Assembly (NCBI RefSeq): GCF_002198735.1 | Contig: NZ_MWLO01000162.1 | Location: 1-60,516, forward strand | From: Ideonella sp. A 288 | GTDB lineage: Bacteria > Pseudomonadota > Gammaproteobacteria > Burkholderiales > Burkholderiaceae_C | Length of the DNA: 60,516 nucleotides | Direction of reading: 5' to 3' | Shown here: positions 28,606 to 41,837 of the stretch, piece after piece | Layout: each line of letters starts with the position of its first letter | Numbering within the stretch: the stretch's first letter is position 1 | Notes under the pieces: generated by a model | Told to the model about the DNA's origin: nothing | The model's input: the letters and a program-made list of their open reading frames with translations, nothing else | Database searches by the model: none | Position numbers and translations under genes: made by a program

Positions 28606-30038
28606 GCATGAACCTCGTCACGCTGCTTTACCTGGTGGCCAGCGTCTGCTTCATCCAGGCGCTCAAGGGCCTGAGCCACCCCACCACGTCGATCCGCGGC
28701 AATCTGTTCGGCATGGTCGGCATGACCATCGCCGCGCTCACCACCGCGGCGCTGATCGTCAAGCTGGCGGCCACCGCAGGCCAGTCGGGCGTCATCGGGC
28801 TGGGCTGGGTGCTGCTGGGCCTGCTGGCCGGCGGTGCCTACGGCGCCTACCGCGCCAAGACGGTCGAGATGACCAAGATGCCCGAGCTGGTGGCCTTCTT
28901 CCACAGCATGATCGGCCTGGCGGCGGTGTTCATCGCCGTGGCCGCGGTGGCCGAGCCGCACGCCTTCGGCATCGTCACCAAGGGCCAGCCCATCCCCACA
29001 GGCAACCGCTTCGAGCTGTTCCTGGGCGCGGCCATCGGCGCGATCACCTTCTCGGGCTCGGTCATCGCCTTCGGCAAGCTCAGCGGCACCTACAAGTTCC
29101 GCCTGTTCCAGGGCGCGCCGGTCACCTTCGCCGGGCAGCACAAGCTCAACCTGGTGCTGGGCATCGCCACCATGGCGCTGGGCCTGTACTTCGCCTTCAC
29201 CGAAAGCTGGCCGGCCTTCTTCGCGATGCTGGCCCTGAGCTTCGTGGTGGGCGTCACCATCATCATCCCGATCGGCGGCGCCGACATGCCGGTGGTGGTG
29301 AGCATGCTCAACAGCTACTCGGGCTGGGCGGCGGCGGGCATCGGCTTCAGCCTGAACAACAGCATGCTAATCATCGCCGGCAGCCTGGTGGGCAGCTCGG
29401 GCGCGATCCTCAGCTACATCATGTGCAAGGCGATGAACCGCTCGTTCTTCAACGTCATCCTGGGCGGCTTCGGCGGCGAGGCGGGCGGGCCGGCACAGGG
29501 CGCGCAGCAGCAGCGCAGCGTCAAGAGCGGCAGCGCCGACGACGCGGCCTTCATCATGGGCAACGCCGAGACCGTGATCATCGTGCCCGGCTACGGCCTG
29601 GCCGTGGCGCGCGCGCAGCACGCGGTGAAGGAACTGGCCGCCAAGCTCACCGCCAAGGGCGTCACCGTCAAGTACGCCATCCACCCGGTGGCCGGCCGCA
29701 TGCCAGGCCACATGAACGTGCTGCTGGCCGAGGCCGAGGTGCCCTACGACCAGGTGTTCGAGATGGAAGACATCAACGGCGAGTTCGGCCAGGCCGACGT
29801 GGCCATCATCCTGGGCGCCAACGACGTGGTGAACCCGGCCGCGCTGCAGAAGGGCAGCGTGATCTACGGCATGCCCATCCTCGAGGCCTACAAGGCCAAG
29901 ACCGTGATCGTCAACAAGCGCTCGATGGCCGCCGGCTACGCCGGCCTGGACAACGAGCTGTTCTACATGGACAAGACGATGATGGTCTTCGGCGACGCCA
30001 AGAAGGTGGTCGAGGACATGGTCAAGGCCATCGAGTGA
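28602..30038 (+). CDS. pntB: NAD(P) transhydrogenase subunit beta
   Basis: A 478-residue subunit. About nine membrane helices fill residues 1-275 (domain II), and the C-terminal domain III (about 300-478) binds NADP(H), with VIIVPGYGLAVARAQHAV and the ILGANDVVNPAA loop. It overlaps pntAB by four bases, giving a tightly coupled three-gene operon. A hairpin with a T-rich tail 50 bases after the stop probably ends the transcript. Confidence 0.95.
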   Translation: MSMNLVTLLYLVASVCFIQALKGLSHPTTSIRGNLFGMVGMTIAALTTAALIVKLAATAGQSGVIGLGWVLLGLLAGGAYGAYRAKTVEMTKMPELVAFFHSMIGLAAVFIAVAAVAEPHAFGIVTKGQPIPTGNRFELFLGAAIGAITFSGSVIAFGKLSGTYKFRLFQGAPVTFAGQHKLNLVLGIATMALGLYFAFTESWPAFFAMLALSFVVGVTIIIPIGGADMPVVVSMLNSYSGWAAAGIGFSLNNSMLIIAGSLVGSSGAILSYIMCKAMNRSFFNVILGGFGGEAGGPAQGAQQQRSVKSGSADDAAFIMGNAETVIIVPGYGLAVARAQHAVKELAAKLTAKGVTVKYAIHPVAGRMPGHMNVLLAEAEVPYDQVFEMEDINGEFGQADVAIILGANDVVNPAALQKGSVIYGMPILEAYKAKTVIVNKRSMAAGYAGLDNELFYMDKTMMVFGDAKKVVEDMVKAIE

Positions 30039-30089
30039 GCTTCGGCGCGGCGGGTCGGTGACGACCTCGCCGCCCGCCGGTTCGCACAG

Positions 30090-30115
30090 GGGCGCCGCGA
30101 GGCGCCCTTCTTCTT
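30090..30115 (+). terminator. Rho-independent terminator of the pnt operon
   Basis: A seven-base-pair perfect stem GGGCGCC/GGCGCCC with a GCGA tetraloop is followed by TTCTTCTT. It lies 51 bases after the pntB stop. Confidence 0.7.
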
Positions 30116-30269
30116 GGGGCATCGGCACCACAGTGCCGCCCGCTCGGCGACAACCAGACCGCCTTCGGTGACCGCAGTCACCGAGCCCCGGCGCCTCGGT
30201 CGATAGATTGCAGGGCATGGCGACGGGCCTCCGCCGCCCCCCACGATCCCTCACCCGAAGCACCCCCCA

Positions 30270-30806
30270 ATGAAGAAGACTGCACTCACCCTCGTCCTGC
30301 TCACCACGGCCACGCTGGCCAGCGCCCAGTCGTGGCGCTTCCTGCCGCTGTTCACCGACCCGGGCTACAAGGCCCAGCCCACCCTGGCGCTGACGGTCGA
30401 TTCGGTGAACCCGGACGGCGCCCGCGACGCCACCGGCTACGGCCTGGAGTTCAACTTCAACTGCGGGCTGATCCAGTCGCCCGACAACCGCATCCGCACC
30501 TACAGCAAGCTGCACCGCTCCAGCGAGGACGGCCTGAAGGCCACCACCTTCGAACTGTCGCCGCGCTACATGCTGCCGCTGGGCGGCGGCCTGTCGGCCG
30601 GCGCCGGCCCCAGCCTCACCGCGGTGCGCGTCAGCGCCCCCGGCGTGTCGAAGACGCTGTACGGTGCCGGCCTGGCCGCCGGTGTCGACTGGCGCTCGGG
30701 CGCCTACTACGTGGGCGCCGACGTGCGCTGGCACGACGTTCGCCAGAAGAACGGCATCGAGTACGACAACACCGCCGTCGGCCTGAAGGTCGGCATGAAC
30801 TTCTGA
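30270..30806 (+). CDS. Small outer-membrane beta-barrel-like protein
   Basis: A 178-residue exported protein. The signal peptide MKKTALTLVLLTTATLASA is clear. The mature part has alternating hydrophobic and polar residues, many glycines and tyrosines, and ends in a phenylalanine after strand-like VGLKVGMNF, the signature of Bam-dependent outer-membrane barrels. The size suggests an eight-stranded barrel. I recognise no named family. It stands alone between two terminator-like hairpins, so it is probably monocistronic. Confidence 0.7.
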   Translation: MKKTALTLVLLTTATLASAQSWRFLPLFTDPGYKAQPTLALTVDSVNPDGARDATGYGLEFNFNCGLIQSPDNRIRTYSKLHRSSEDGLKATTFELSPRYMLPLGGGLSAGAGPSLTAVRVSAPGVSKTLYGAGLAAGVDWRSGAYYVGADVRWHDVRQKNGIEYDNTAVGLKVGMNF

Positions 30807-30845
30807 GGCCTCGGCCTGGAAGTCACCCGACCGTTGAGGTCGGCA

Positions 30846-30870
30846 GCAAGGGGGCTTCGGCCCCCTTTGC
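30846..30870. terminator. Bidirectional terminator hairpin
   Basis: An eight-base-pair stem AAGGGGGC/GCCCCCTT with a TTCG loop, flanked by A and T residues on both sides, lies between the converging beta-barrel and zinc-ribbon genes. It can serve both transcripts. Confidence 0.7.
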
Positions 30871-30890
30871 CGATGACCAACCGGGGGTTC

Positions 30891-31658
30891 TCACGACGAC
30901 CGGCTGAAGGCAAACCAAGCGGCCGCCAGCAGGCCGGCCGCCACCAGCCAGCCGATGGCAAACGAGAACGGTCGATCCTGCCAGGTGGACTCCGGGTCGA
31001 AGAACAGCGCACGCTCCTTCAAGGACAGCAGCAGGCCCACCGCCAGCAACCCCAGCAACAGCGCAAGGGCCACGCCGATGATCCACATCGCAACGCCCAG
31101 GTTCAGCGTCAGCAGACTGATCATCAGGCCCACACCCGCCAGCGACCAGATGCCCGCCATTGCCGACGCGTTCCACTCGCCGTCCACGCCGCTGTGGCGC
31201 ACGCCGCCCTGCGCCTTGGGTCGCCGCGGCCAGCCGATCCCATCGTCCTGCGGCGTGTCGGCGGTCGACGGGCGCATCACGAGGATGGCGATGCACAGCA
31301 CGCCGAACGCCAGCGAGATCGCCCACCGTGCGCCGCTGAGCCCGAGCCCCTGGACCAGTCCGTTGACGATGTCGGGCCGCGACGATCGAAGCTGGAGTTG
31401 CAGCGGGCTCGGATCGATGAACCAGACCACCACGGCACACAGACCGAACGGGACGGCCATGGCCATCCGGGCCCAGGTCAGCGGCACCTTCGGGGCCGCC
31501 TGCCGCGTCGCCAGGGACTCCCTGGCGGCGAGGGTGGCGTCCACCTTGGCATAGACGGCGCCGCAGGCCGGGCAAGCCGCGTCGTCCGGCACCCGCGGGC
31601 CCGGCCCCTGGTGCTCGTGCCCGCATTTCCTGCAGGTGGCGGTGTACTCCAGCTTCAT
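30891..31658 (-). CDS. Zinc-ribbon membrane protein of unknown function
   Basis: A 255-residue protein. The N-terminus has a zinc-ribbon with two CxxC pairs (CRKCGHEH near 9-16 and CPACGAVY near 29-36). Four to five hydrophobic segments follow (about 65-82, 108-127, 165-205 as two helices, and 232-250). This layout suggests a cytoplasmic metal-binding head on an inner-membrane body. No family name can be given. It follows mnmE by 33 bases on the same strand and may be co-transcribed. Confidence 0.65.
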   Translation of the reverse strand: MKLEYTATCRKCGHEHQGPGPRVPDDAACPACGAVYAKVDATLAARESLATRQAAPKVPLTWARMAMAVPFGLCAVVVWFIDPSPLQLQLRSSRPDIVNGLVQGLGLSGARWAISLAFGVLCIAILVMRPSTADTPQDDGIGWPRRPKAQGGVRHSGVDGEWNASAMAGIWSLAGVGLMISLLTLNLGVAMWIIGVALALLLGLLAVGLLLSLKERALFFDPESTWQDRPFSFAIGWLVAAGLLAAAWFAFSRSS

Positions 31659-31691
31659 GCGACGGCGGATGAGGGCACGGGGTCCTCGGCC

Positions 31692-33110
31692 TCACTTGCC
31701 AATGCAGAACCGCCCGAAGATCTCGCCCAGCAAATCATCGCTGGTGAAGGCGCCGGTGATCTCGGCCAGTGCGTCGTGGGCCAGGCGCAGTTCCTCGGCG
31801 AAGAGGTCGAGCGCGGCGTCCTGCTGGTCGGCGTGGTCGGCCGCGGCCTGCAGGTGCGCCTGGCAGCGCTGCAGCGCCTGCACGTGGCGCTTGCGCGCGG
31901 TGTACACGCCCTCGGGGTTGGCGTGCCAGCCGGCGCGCTGCAGCAGCGCGGCGCGCAGCGCGTCCAGCCCGGCGCCGGTGCGGGCCGAAATGGCCAGGCC
32001 ATCGCCGGGCGCCGTGCCCGCCGCATCGGCCTTGTTGTGCACGTGGATCAGCCGTGCGCCGTCGGCCGCGGGGGCCAGGCGATCGGCGATCTCGTCCTCG
32101 GCGGCCTCGTAGCCGGGCTCGCCGCGGCGGGTGAGGTCGTGCAGGAAGATCACCGCGTCGGCCTCGCCGATGGCCTGCCAGCTGCGCGCGATGCCGATGC
32201 GCTCGACCTCGTCGACCTCGCCGCTGCGCAGGCCGGCCGTGTCGACGATGTGCAGCGGCACGCCCTCGATCTGGATCGTCTCGCTGACCTTGTCGCGCGT
32301 GGTGCCCGGGATCGGCGTCACGATGGCCAGCTCGGCGCCGGCCAGCGCGTTCAGCAGCGAGCTCTTGCCCACGTTGGGCTGCCCGGCCAGCACCACCTGC
32401 AGGCCTTCGCGCAGCAGCGCGCCCTGGTGGGCCCGGTCGAGCACGTTGGCAAGGCCGCTCAGGATGGCCGTCAGCTGGCCGCGCGCGTCGGCCTTCTGCA
32501 GGAAGTCGATCTCTTCTTCCGGGAAGTCGAGCGTGGCCTCGACCAGCAGGCGCAGGTTGACGATGCGCTGGCGCAGCAGGTCGATCTCGCGCGAGAACTC
32601 GCCCGACAGCGAGCGGCCGGCCGAGCGCGCCGCGGCCTCGGTGCTGGCCTCGATGAGGTCGGCCACGGCCTCGGCCTGGGCCAGGTCGATCTTGTCGTTG
32701 AGGAAGGCCCGCTCGGTGAACTCGCCCGGCTCGGCCAGGCGCAGGCCGGGCAGGCGCGGACGGCCGGTGGCGGGGTCGGCTTCGGCGGCGGCCTGCAGGC
32801 AGCGCGCCAGCAGCAATTGCAGCACCACCGGGCCGCCGTGGGCCTGCAGTTCGATCACGTCCTCGCCGGTGTAGCTGTGTGGCGCGGGGAAGTACAGGCC
32901 CAGGCCCTGGTCGATGGCGCGGCCGCCGGCGTCGAGGAAGGGCGTGTAGGTGGCGTGGCGCGGCGCCAGCGCTCGGCCGCACAGGGCCGCGGCCAGCGGG
33001 CCGAGGCCCTGGCCAGACACGCGCACGATGCCGACCGCCCCGCGCCCGGGGGCCGTGGCGATGGCAGCGATGGGGTCGTGGTGGCGCGCGAGGGCGGACG
33101 GTGGGGGCAC
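31692..33110 (-). CDS. mnmE: tRNA modification GTPase MnmE
   Basis: A 472-residue GTPase that, with MnmG, makes the 5-carboxymethylaminomethyl group on wobble uridine. An N-terminal folate-binding domain (1-120; [13 protein letters not shown]) and a helical domain enclose a G domain with GQPNVGKSS at 243-251 and a later DTAGLR. The C-terminal motif CIGK with C469 is intact. This is the usual gene order yidC-mnmE near the origin. MnmA is encoded 6 kb away, so two enzymes of the same wobble uridine lie in the window. Confidence 0.95.
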   Translation of the reverse strand: MPPPSALARHHDPIAAIATAPGRGAVGIVRVSGQGLGPLAAALCGRALAPRHATYTPFLDAGGRAIDQGLGLYFPAPHSYTGEDVIELQAHGGPVVLQLLLARCLQAAAEADPATGRPRLPGLRLAEPGEFTERAFLNDKIDLAQAEAVADLIEASTEAAARSAGRSLSGEFSREIDLLRQRIVNLRLLVEATLDFPEEEIDFLQKADARGQLTAILSGLANVLDRAHQGALLREGLQVVLAGQPNVGKSSLLNALAGAELAIVTPIPGTTRDKVSETIQIEGVPLHIVDTAGLRSGEVDEVERIGIARSWQAIGEADAVIFLHDLTRRGEPGYEAAEDEIADRLAPAADGARLIHVHNKADAAGTAPGDGLAISARTGAGLDALRAALLQRAGWHANPEGVYTARKRHVQALQRCQAHLQAAADHADQQDAALDLFAEELRLAHDALAEITGAFTSDDLLGEIFGRFCIGK

Positions 33111-33381
33111 CGGCGGATTGTGTCCTGCCGGTGCCTGCCGCGCGTATGGCGCGGGGTGGAGCGCCAGGCTCCTCGCGTGAGGAGACTGCTACTTACGCCC
33201 CAGGGCCGTCACCACGTGCGTGCGGCATCGCCCCGCTTTGACCGAAGGTGCCGACGCGGCCGCCTGAAAGGCTGGCCAGAGGGGTCACCGTCACTTGATC
33301 TTCGGTAGACAGAGCAACGACTTGAACCCCCGATACAGGGCATCGCAGCGCAGCAATGTGAGGCTTGTCACAGCCTGTGCG

Positions 33382-35064
33382 CTACTTGACGCCGAGTTGC
33401 CGGTTGATGAACCACTGCTGGGCGATGCCCAGGATGTTGTTGGTCAGCCAGTACAGCACCAGGCCGGCGGGGAAGAAGAAGAACATCACCGAGAACACCA
33501 GCGGCATGATCCACATCATCTTGGCCTGGACCGGATCGGGCGGCGTGGGGTTGAGCCAGGTCTGGAACATCGTCGACGCGGTCATCAGCAGCGGCAGGAT
33601 GAAGAACGGGTCTTTCGTGGACAGGTCGTGGATCCAGCCGATCCAGGGCGCGTTGCGCATTTCCACGGTCGACAGCAGCACCCAGTACAGCGCGATGAAG
33701 AACGGCATCTGCACGAAGATGGGCAGGCAGCCGCCGAGCGGGTTGACCTTCTCTTCGCGGTAGATGCGCATCATCTCCTGCTGCATCTGCTGCGGCTTGT
33801 CCTTGTAGCGCTCGCGCATCTCCATCACCTTGGGGTTGATGGCCTTCATCTTGGCCATCGACTTGTAGGCGCTGGCGTTGAGCCAGTAGAACGCGATCTT
33901 CAGCAGCACCACCAGCGCGACGATGGCCCAGCCCCAGTTGCCCAGCACCTGGTGCAACTGGTCGAGCAGCCAGTACAGCGGCTTGGACAGCATGGTGAGG
34001 AAGCCATAGTCCTTGACCAGTTCGAGGCCGGGCGCCAGGGCTTCGAGCTTCTTCTCTTCCTGCGGGCCGGCAAACAGCTTGGCCTCGAGCGCCTTGCTGG
34101 CACCCGGGGCCAGCTCGCCCATCGGCATGACCATCGCGATGGAGTACAGGTTGTCGCTGACCTTGGCGGTGCGGAACTCGCGCGGCGCCTTGTCGGTGAC
34201 GAGCCAGGCCGACGCAAAGTAGTGCTGCACCATGCCGACCCAGCCGTTGTCGGCGGTCTTGTCGTGCTCGGCCTTGCCCTTCGCGATGTCGGCGAAGTCG
34301 ATCTTCCGGAACTTGCTCGCGTCGGTGTACAGCGCCGGGCCGGTGAAGGTGGAATAGAAGCTCGATTCGCCGGCGGGTGGGTTGCCGTCGCGGGCCAGCT
34401 GCAGGTACAGCTGGGCCGACACCGGCGCGGCCGACGCGTTGCGCAGTTCGTGCTTGACGCCGACCACGTAGTCGCCGCGACGGAAGGTGTAGGTCTTGAC
34501 GAGCTTCAGGCCGTTGGCCTCGGGCGACTCGAACACCACGTTCAGTTCGTTGGCACCGTCCTTCAGCGCGCGCTCGCCGGGCTGCACCGACATCGCCGTC
34601 AGGTGATTGGGCAGCGACAGGCCGGCCTGCGTGGTGATCAGGCCCGTCTGCGCCACGTACACGCGCTGCGCGCTCTGGTCGAACAGCACCACCTTCTGTG
34701 TGGCGTCGACCGCATCGCTGTACTTGGACAGCTTCAGCCTGACGAGGCTGCCGCCGGTGGTGTCGAGGGTGGCCTCGAGCACGTCGGTGGTGACGGTGAT
34801 CTTTTCACCCGCCACTGCGGCGACGCCGCTGGCCGCCACCGCCACCGGTGCGGCGGCCGTGGCCGGCACCCCTGCGGTGCCGACGGCGGCTGCGGTGGGC
34901 ACACCCGCCGATGCCGGGGTCGGGGCCGCGCCGGCCGCCGCGGGCCGGGCCGCCGTGGGCCCGAACATCGAGGGGTGGCCGTTGTGGCGCTGCCACGCAT
35001 CCCACAGCATGACCAGTGAAACCGAGAACACCACCCACAGGATGGTGCGACGCATATCGTTCAT
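33382..35064 (-). CDS. yidC: Membrane protein insertase YidC
   Basis: A 560-residue Gram-negative YidC. An N-terminal membrane helix (MRRTILWVVFSVSLVMLW) is followed by an alanine- and proline-rich linker, the periplasmic P1 domain (about 80-345) and the conserved five-helix core with GGCLPIFVQMPFFIALYW. It inserts inner-membrane proteins alone or with SecYEG. The start at 35064 overlaps the yidD stop (ATGA), supporting that choice. The C-terminus is short and lacks a long basic tail. Confidence 0.95.
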   Translation of the reverse strand: MNDMRRTILWVVFSVSLVMLWDAWQRHNGHPSMFGPTAARPAAAGAAPTPASAGVPTAAAVGTAGVPATAAAPVAVAASGVAAVAGEKITVTTDVLEATLDTTGGSLVRLKLSKYSDAVDATQKVVLFDQSAQRVYVAQTGLITTQAGLSLPNHLTAMSVQPGERALKDGANELNVVFESPEANGLKLVKTYTFRRGDYVVGVKHELRNASAAPVSAQLYLQLARDGNPPAGESSFYSTFTGPALYTDASKFRKIDFADIAKGKAEHDKTADNGWVGMVQHYFASAWLVTDKAPREFRTAKVSDNLYSIAMVMPMGELAPGASKALEAKLFAGPQEEKKLEALAPGLELVKDYGFLTMLSKPLYWLLDQLHQVLGNWGWAIVALVVLLKIAFYWLNASAYKSMAKMKAINPKVMEMRERYKDKPQQMQQEMMRIYREEKVNPLGGCLPIFVQMPFFIALYWVLLSTVEMRNAPWIGWIHDLSTKDPFFILPLLMTASTMFQTWLNPTPPDPVQAKMMWIMPLVFSVMFFFFPAGLVLYWLTNNILGIAQQWFINRQLGVK

Positions 35065-35342
35065 GGGCGGGTCTTCGACAGAAAGCGGGTGAACAGGGGC
35101 GGTGGGGCATCGGGCACGGCGTCGCAACCGCCGTCGCACCAGGGGTGGCATCGCAGGATGCGCCGCGTGGCCAGGTAAGCGCCCGCGGCCGCGCCGTGCC
35201 GGTCGATCGCCTGCAGCGCATAAGCCGAGCAGGTGGGCTCGAATCGGCAGGCATTGCCCAGCCAGGGCTTGAGGAAGAAGCGATAGCCGCGCACCAGCGC
35301 CATCAGCGCCTTGGCGGGCAACGACGACACGCCGGCCATCAT
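35061..35342 (-). CDS. yidD: Membrane protein insertion efficiency factor YidD
   Basis: A 93-residue small membrane-associated protein with the family core: FFLKPWLGNACRFEPTCSAY and RCHPWCDGGCD. YidD aids YidC-dependent insertion. Its ATG overlaps the stop of rnpA (ATGA) and its own stop overlaps the start of yidC, so rnpA-yidD-yidC are translationally chained. Confidence 0.92.
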   Translation of the reverse strand: MMAGVSSLPAKALMALVRGYRFFLKPWLGNACRFEPTCSAYALQAIDRHGAAAGAYLATRRILRCHPWCDGGCDAVPDAPPPLFTRFLSKTRP

Positions 35343-35812
35343 CTCGGCCGCGCCGGCCCGGCAGGCGGCGCCTTGGCAGCCCGCTGCAGCAGCACGGTGA
35401 GTTCGTCTCGCGCGGCCTGGCGCAGCGGCACCGAGGCCGGGCTGCTGAACTGGCGCGGGTCGAATGGCGACTTCAGCCGCAGCACCCACAGGCCGCCCGG
35501 CAGTGCCGCCGCCTCGCGCTGCATGACCTCGCGCATCTGCCGCTTGAGCAGATTGCGGGTCACCGAACGACGGGCATGGCGCTTGGGCACCACGGTGCCC
35601 AGCCAGCAGTCTGTGGGCAAGTCATCCACAGGCGGTGGGCAAGTGAGTGCATCGCCTGTGGATAACTTTGGCTCGACGGCCCCGGAGCGGCCCTTGGAGG
35701 GCGCTGCAGGCCGCGCCGCCACGTGATGCACGGCGAAGTGAGCACTGCGTGAACGGGGTGCTTGTCCCAGCACCCGCTCGAAATCGGCCGTTCGCACGAT
35801 GCGCCCGACCAT
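35339..35812 (-). CDS. rnpA: Ribonuclease P protein component with an insertion
   Basis: A 157-residue protein subunit of RNase P, which matures tRNA 5' ends together with the RNA subunit (not in this window). The signature [22 protein letters not shown] is intact, the helix that binds the P RNA. It is about 35-40 residues longer than usual: residues about 33-65, rich in proline and acidic residues, separate the first strand (SAHFAVHHV) from the core. The DNA of that insertion holds several DnaA-box-like sequences. The start at 35812 follows rpmH after 35 bases. Confidence 0.9.
   Translation of the reverse strand: MVGRIVRTADFERVLGQAPRSRSAHFAVHHVAARPAAPSKGRSGAVEPKLSTGDALTCPPPVDDLPTDCWLGTVVPKRHARRSVTRNLLKRQMREVMQREAAALPGGLWVLRLKSPFDPRQFSSPASVPLRQAARDELTVLLQRAAKAPPAGPARPR
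35612..35665. other. DnaA-box-like cluster inside rnpA
   Basis: Three sites lie within 54 bases: TGTGGGCAA (35612-35620, two mismatches), TCATCCACA (35622-35630, one mismatch) and TGTGGATAA (35657-35665, perfect complement of TTATCCACA). They fall in the segment encoding the extra RnpA residues. Confidence 0.5.
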
Positions 35813-35847
35813 GGCTGGGTTCGACGGTTGAACCGCAGGCCGGGACG

Positions 35848-35985
35848 TCAGACCTGCGACAGACGCTTGCGGCCCTTGGCGCGGCGCGCAGCGATGACGG
35901 CACGGCCGCCCCGGGTCTTCATGCGGACGAGGAAACCGTGCGTGCGGGCGCGGCGGACTTTGGAAGGCTGATAGGTGCGCTTCAT
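35848..35985 (-). CDS. rpmH: Ribosomal protein L34
   Basis: A 45-codon gene for the large-subunit protein L34, a basic protein with the universal start [18 protein letters not shown] and an end of RKRLSQV. It is one residue shorter than E. coli L34. It is first in the rpmH-rnpA-yidD-yidC-mnmE run and diverges from dnaA with 267 bases between the starts, the standard bacterial origin layout. Confidence 0.97.
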   Translation of the reverse strand: MKRTYQPSKVRRARTHGFLVRMKTRGGRAVIAARRAKGRKRLSQV

Positions 35986-36181
35986 GGCTGGATCCTTCGG
36001 GGATTGGCTCCCCGACGGCCGCGCTGCGACGGTGGCTTGCCTGCGGTGTTGCCGGCAAACCCTGCGCGCGGTCTCTTCTCGCGTTGGGGAAACCCACGAT
36101 TAGAGCAAAAACCCCCTTACCGGTCAAACACTTGCACCACAACATGCGGCTGTGCGGGGGGATTGACCCCGCGCCCAAAAC

Positions 36182-36252
36182 TGTGGATAACCATGCCTCG
36201 CCGGGGCCGAGGGGGCCTACAATCCGGCCGCTCTGAGAAGAAGTTGTCCACA
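36182..36252 (+). promoter_or_regulatory. dnaA control region with DnaA boxes
   Basis: A perfect box (TGTGGATAA, complement of TTATCCACA) lies at 36182-36190, and TTGTCCACA (one mismatch) at 36244-36252 ends exactly at the dnaA start codon. A TACAAT at 36218-36223 could be the -10, with no clear -35. This is consistent with DnaA autoregulation and perhaps part of the origin. Confidence 0.6.
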
Positions 36253-37677
36253 ATGAGCCTAGACCTCTGGCAGCGTGGTTGCGAGCAATTGGCGCTCGAA
36301 CTGCCTGAACAGCAATTCAACACCTGGATCCGCCCGCTGCCGCCGGCCGACGTCACCGACGACGGCGACGGCATCGTGGTGTCGGTGCGCGTGCCCAATC
36401 GATTCAAGCTCGACTGGATCCGCTCGCAGTACGCCAGCCGCATCGAGGCCTTGCTGACCGAAATCGCCGGCAAGCCGGCCCGGCTCGACCTGGCCCTGGC
36501 CCCGCGCGAGGCCGCACCCACACGCCCCGCCATGCCGGCCAACCAGCCGGTGCGCGCCGCCGCCCTGCTCAACGGCCAGGCGCTGGCGCCCAGCACCAGC
36601 GTGCGACCGATGTCGCAGCCGCCGGGCCATGGCCTGCATGCGCCGCCGGCGTCCAACAGCCACAAGCTCAACACGGCGCTCACCTTCGACACGCTGGTGG
36701 CCGGCCGAGCCAACCAGATGGCCCGCACCGCCGCGCTGCATGTGGCCGGCGCGCCGGGGGTCATGTACAACCCGCTGTTCATCTACGGTGGCGTGGGCCT
36801 GGGCAAGACCCACCTGATCCACGCCGTGGGCAACGCGCTGCTGCGCGACCGCCCCGATGCCCGCGTGCTGTACCTGCACGCCGAGCAGTTCATCTCCGAC
36901 GTGGTCAAGAACTACCAGCGCAAGACCTTCGACGAGCTGAAGGCCAAGTACCACAACCTCGACCTGCTGCTGATCGACGACGTGCAGTTCTTCGCCGGCA
37001 AGGACCGCACGCAGGAGGAGTTCTTCAACGCCTTCGAAGCCCTGCTGGCCAAGCGCGCGCACATCATCATGACCAGCGACACCTACCCCAAGGGGCTGGT
37101 GGACATCGACGAACGGCTCACCAGCCGCTTCGACGCCGGCCTCACCGTGGCCATCGAGCCGCCCGAGCTCGAGATGCGCGTGGCCATCCTGATCCGCAAG
37201 TCGCTGAACGAGGGCACCGAGATGCCCGAGGACGTGGCCTTCTTCATCGCCAAGAACGTGCGCGCCAACGTGCGCGAGCTCGAAGGCGCGCTGCGCAAGG
37301 TGCTGGCCTACAGCCGCTTCAGCCACAAGGACATCAACATCACGCTGGCGCGCGAGGCACTGAAAGACCTGCTGTCCATCCAGAACCGCCAGATCAGCGT
37401 CGAGAACATCCAGAAGACGGTGGCCGACTTCTACAAGATCAAGATCGCCGACATGTACAGCAAGAAGCGCCCGGCCAGCATCGCCAAGCCGCGCCAGATC
37501 GCCATGTACCTGGCCAAGGAAATGACGCAGAAGAGCCTGCCCGAGATCGGCGAGCTGTTCGGGGGCCGCGACCACACCACGGTGCTGCACGCGGTGCGCA
37601 AGATCGGCGGCGACCGCAGCAAGGACAGCGAACTGAACCAGCAACTGCACGTGCTCGAACAGACGCTGAAGGGGTGA
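36253..37677 (+). CDS. dnaA: Chromosomal replication initiator DnaA
   Basis: A 474-residue initiator. Domain I (1-80) is followed by a proline- and alanine-rich domain II, the AAA+ domain III with GGVGLGKT at 179-186 and LLLIDD at 238-243, and domain IV, whose box-binding motif DHTTV lies at 440-444. It binds DnaA boxes, melts the origin and loads DnaB. The start at 36253 gives the normal [14 protein letters not shown]-terminus. Confidence 0.97.
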   Translation: MSLDLWQRGCEQLALELPEQQFNTWIRPLPPADVTDDGDGIVVSVRVPNRFKLDWIRSQYASRIEALLTEIAGKPARLDLALAPREAAPTRPAMPANQPVRAAALLNGQALAPSTSVRPMSQPPGHGLHAPPASNSHKLNTALTFDTLVAGRANQMARTAALHVAGAPGVMYNPLFIYGGVGLGKTHLIHAVGNALLRDRPDARVLYLHAEQFISDVVKNYQRKTFDELKAKYHNLDLLLIDDVQFFAGKDRTQEEFFNAFEALLAKRAHIIMTSDTYPKGLVDIDERLTSRFDAGLTVAIEPPELEMRVAILIRKSLNEGTEMPEDVAFFIAKNVRANVRELEGALRKVLAYSRFSHKDINITLAREALKDLLSIQNRQISVENIQKTVADFYKIKIADMYSKKRPASIAKPRQIAMYLAKEMTQKSLPEIGELFGGRDHTTVLHAVRKIGGDRSKDSELNQQLHVLEQTLKG

Positions 37678-37907
37678 TGCTTGGCCCCGCTGTCAAGGCA
37701 CAAGGCTGTGGACAAGATCCTGGCAACCGGCACCCTGTCCACAGGCCCGGGCCGCGCGCCAAAGTTGTTGTCTGTTGCGCGCCAGGCTCCGTGCCAGCCG
37801 CCCACAGGGTTCATGCCTGCCTAAACCGTTGAAAAGACAGGCGAAAATGCCCTTCTCCACAGTTTTCCCTGCCCCCTACTAGAACTACCAAGTTCAAAGA
37901 GGAAGAC
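37678..37907. other. dnaA-dnaN intergenic region, candidate oriC
   Basis: This 230-base gap contains TGTGGACAA (37707-37715, one mismatch to a DnaA box), CTGTCCACA (37735-37743, two mismatches) and TTCTCCACA (37853-37861, one mismatch). The stretch after 37820 is relatively A+T-rich (ccgttgaaaagacag, gcgaaaatgc), a possible unwinding element, and also includes the dnaN promoter and its AGAGGAAG ribosome site. The origin could instead, or also, use the rnpA-dnaA side. Confidence 0.5.
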
Positions 37908-41716
<3,809 letters not shown>

Positions 41717-41724
41717 CTGTGTAG

Positions 41725-41745
41725 GTTCTCAGAAGTCCTGAGAAC
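41725..41745. terminator. Hairpin at the gyrB/island junction
   Basis: A perfect eight-base-pair stem GTTCTCAG/CTGAGAAC with a five-base loop is followed by TTTCT, and a third copy of the arm (CTCAGAAC, 41749-41756) comes next. It probably ends gyrB transcription and may also serve mcrC from the other side. Confidence 0.6.
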
Positions 41746-41837
41746 TTTCTCAGAACTCGAGAATATGTAACAGACCCTTCGAGGCGTCGGAAGTAGGCGA
41801 GCTACGGACTTCCTGAGCCGAAGCACCAAAAGGTTGG

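Noticed and set aside
33290-33345. tRNA-like text (TCGGTAGACAGAGCAACG and, on the other strand, GGGGGTTCAAGTCG) between yidC and mnmE
   Set aside because: No acceptor stem or paired T-arm can be formed and the spacing is wrong; at most a chance resemblance or a very decayed tRNA fragment.
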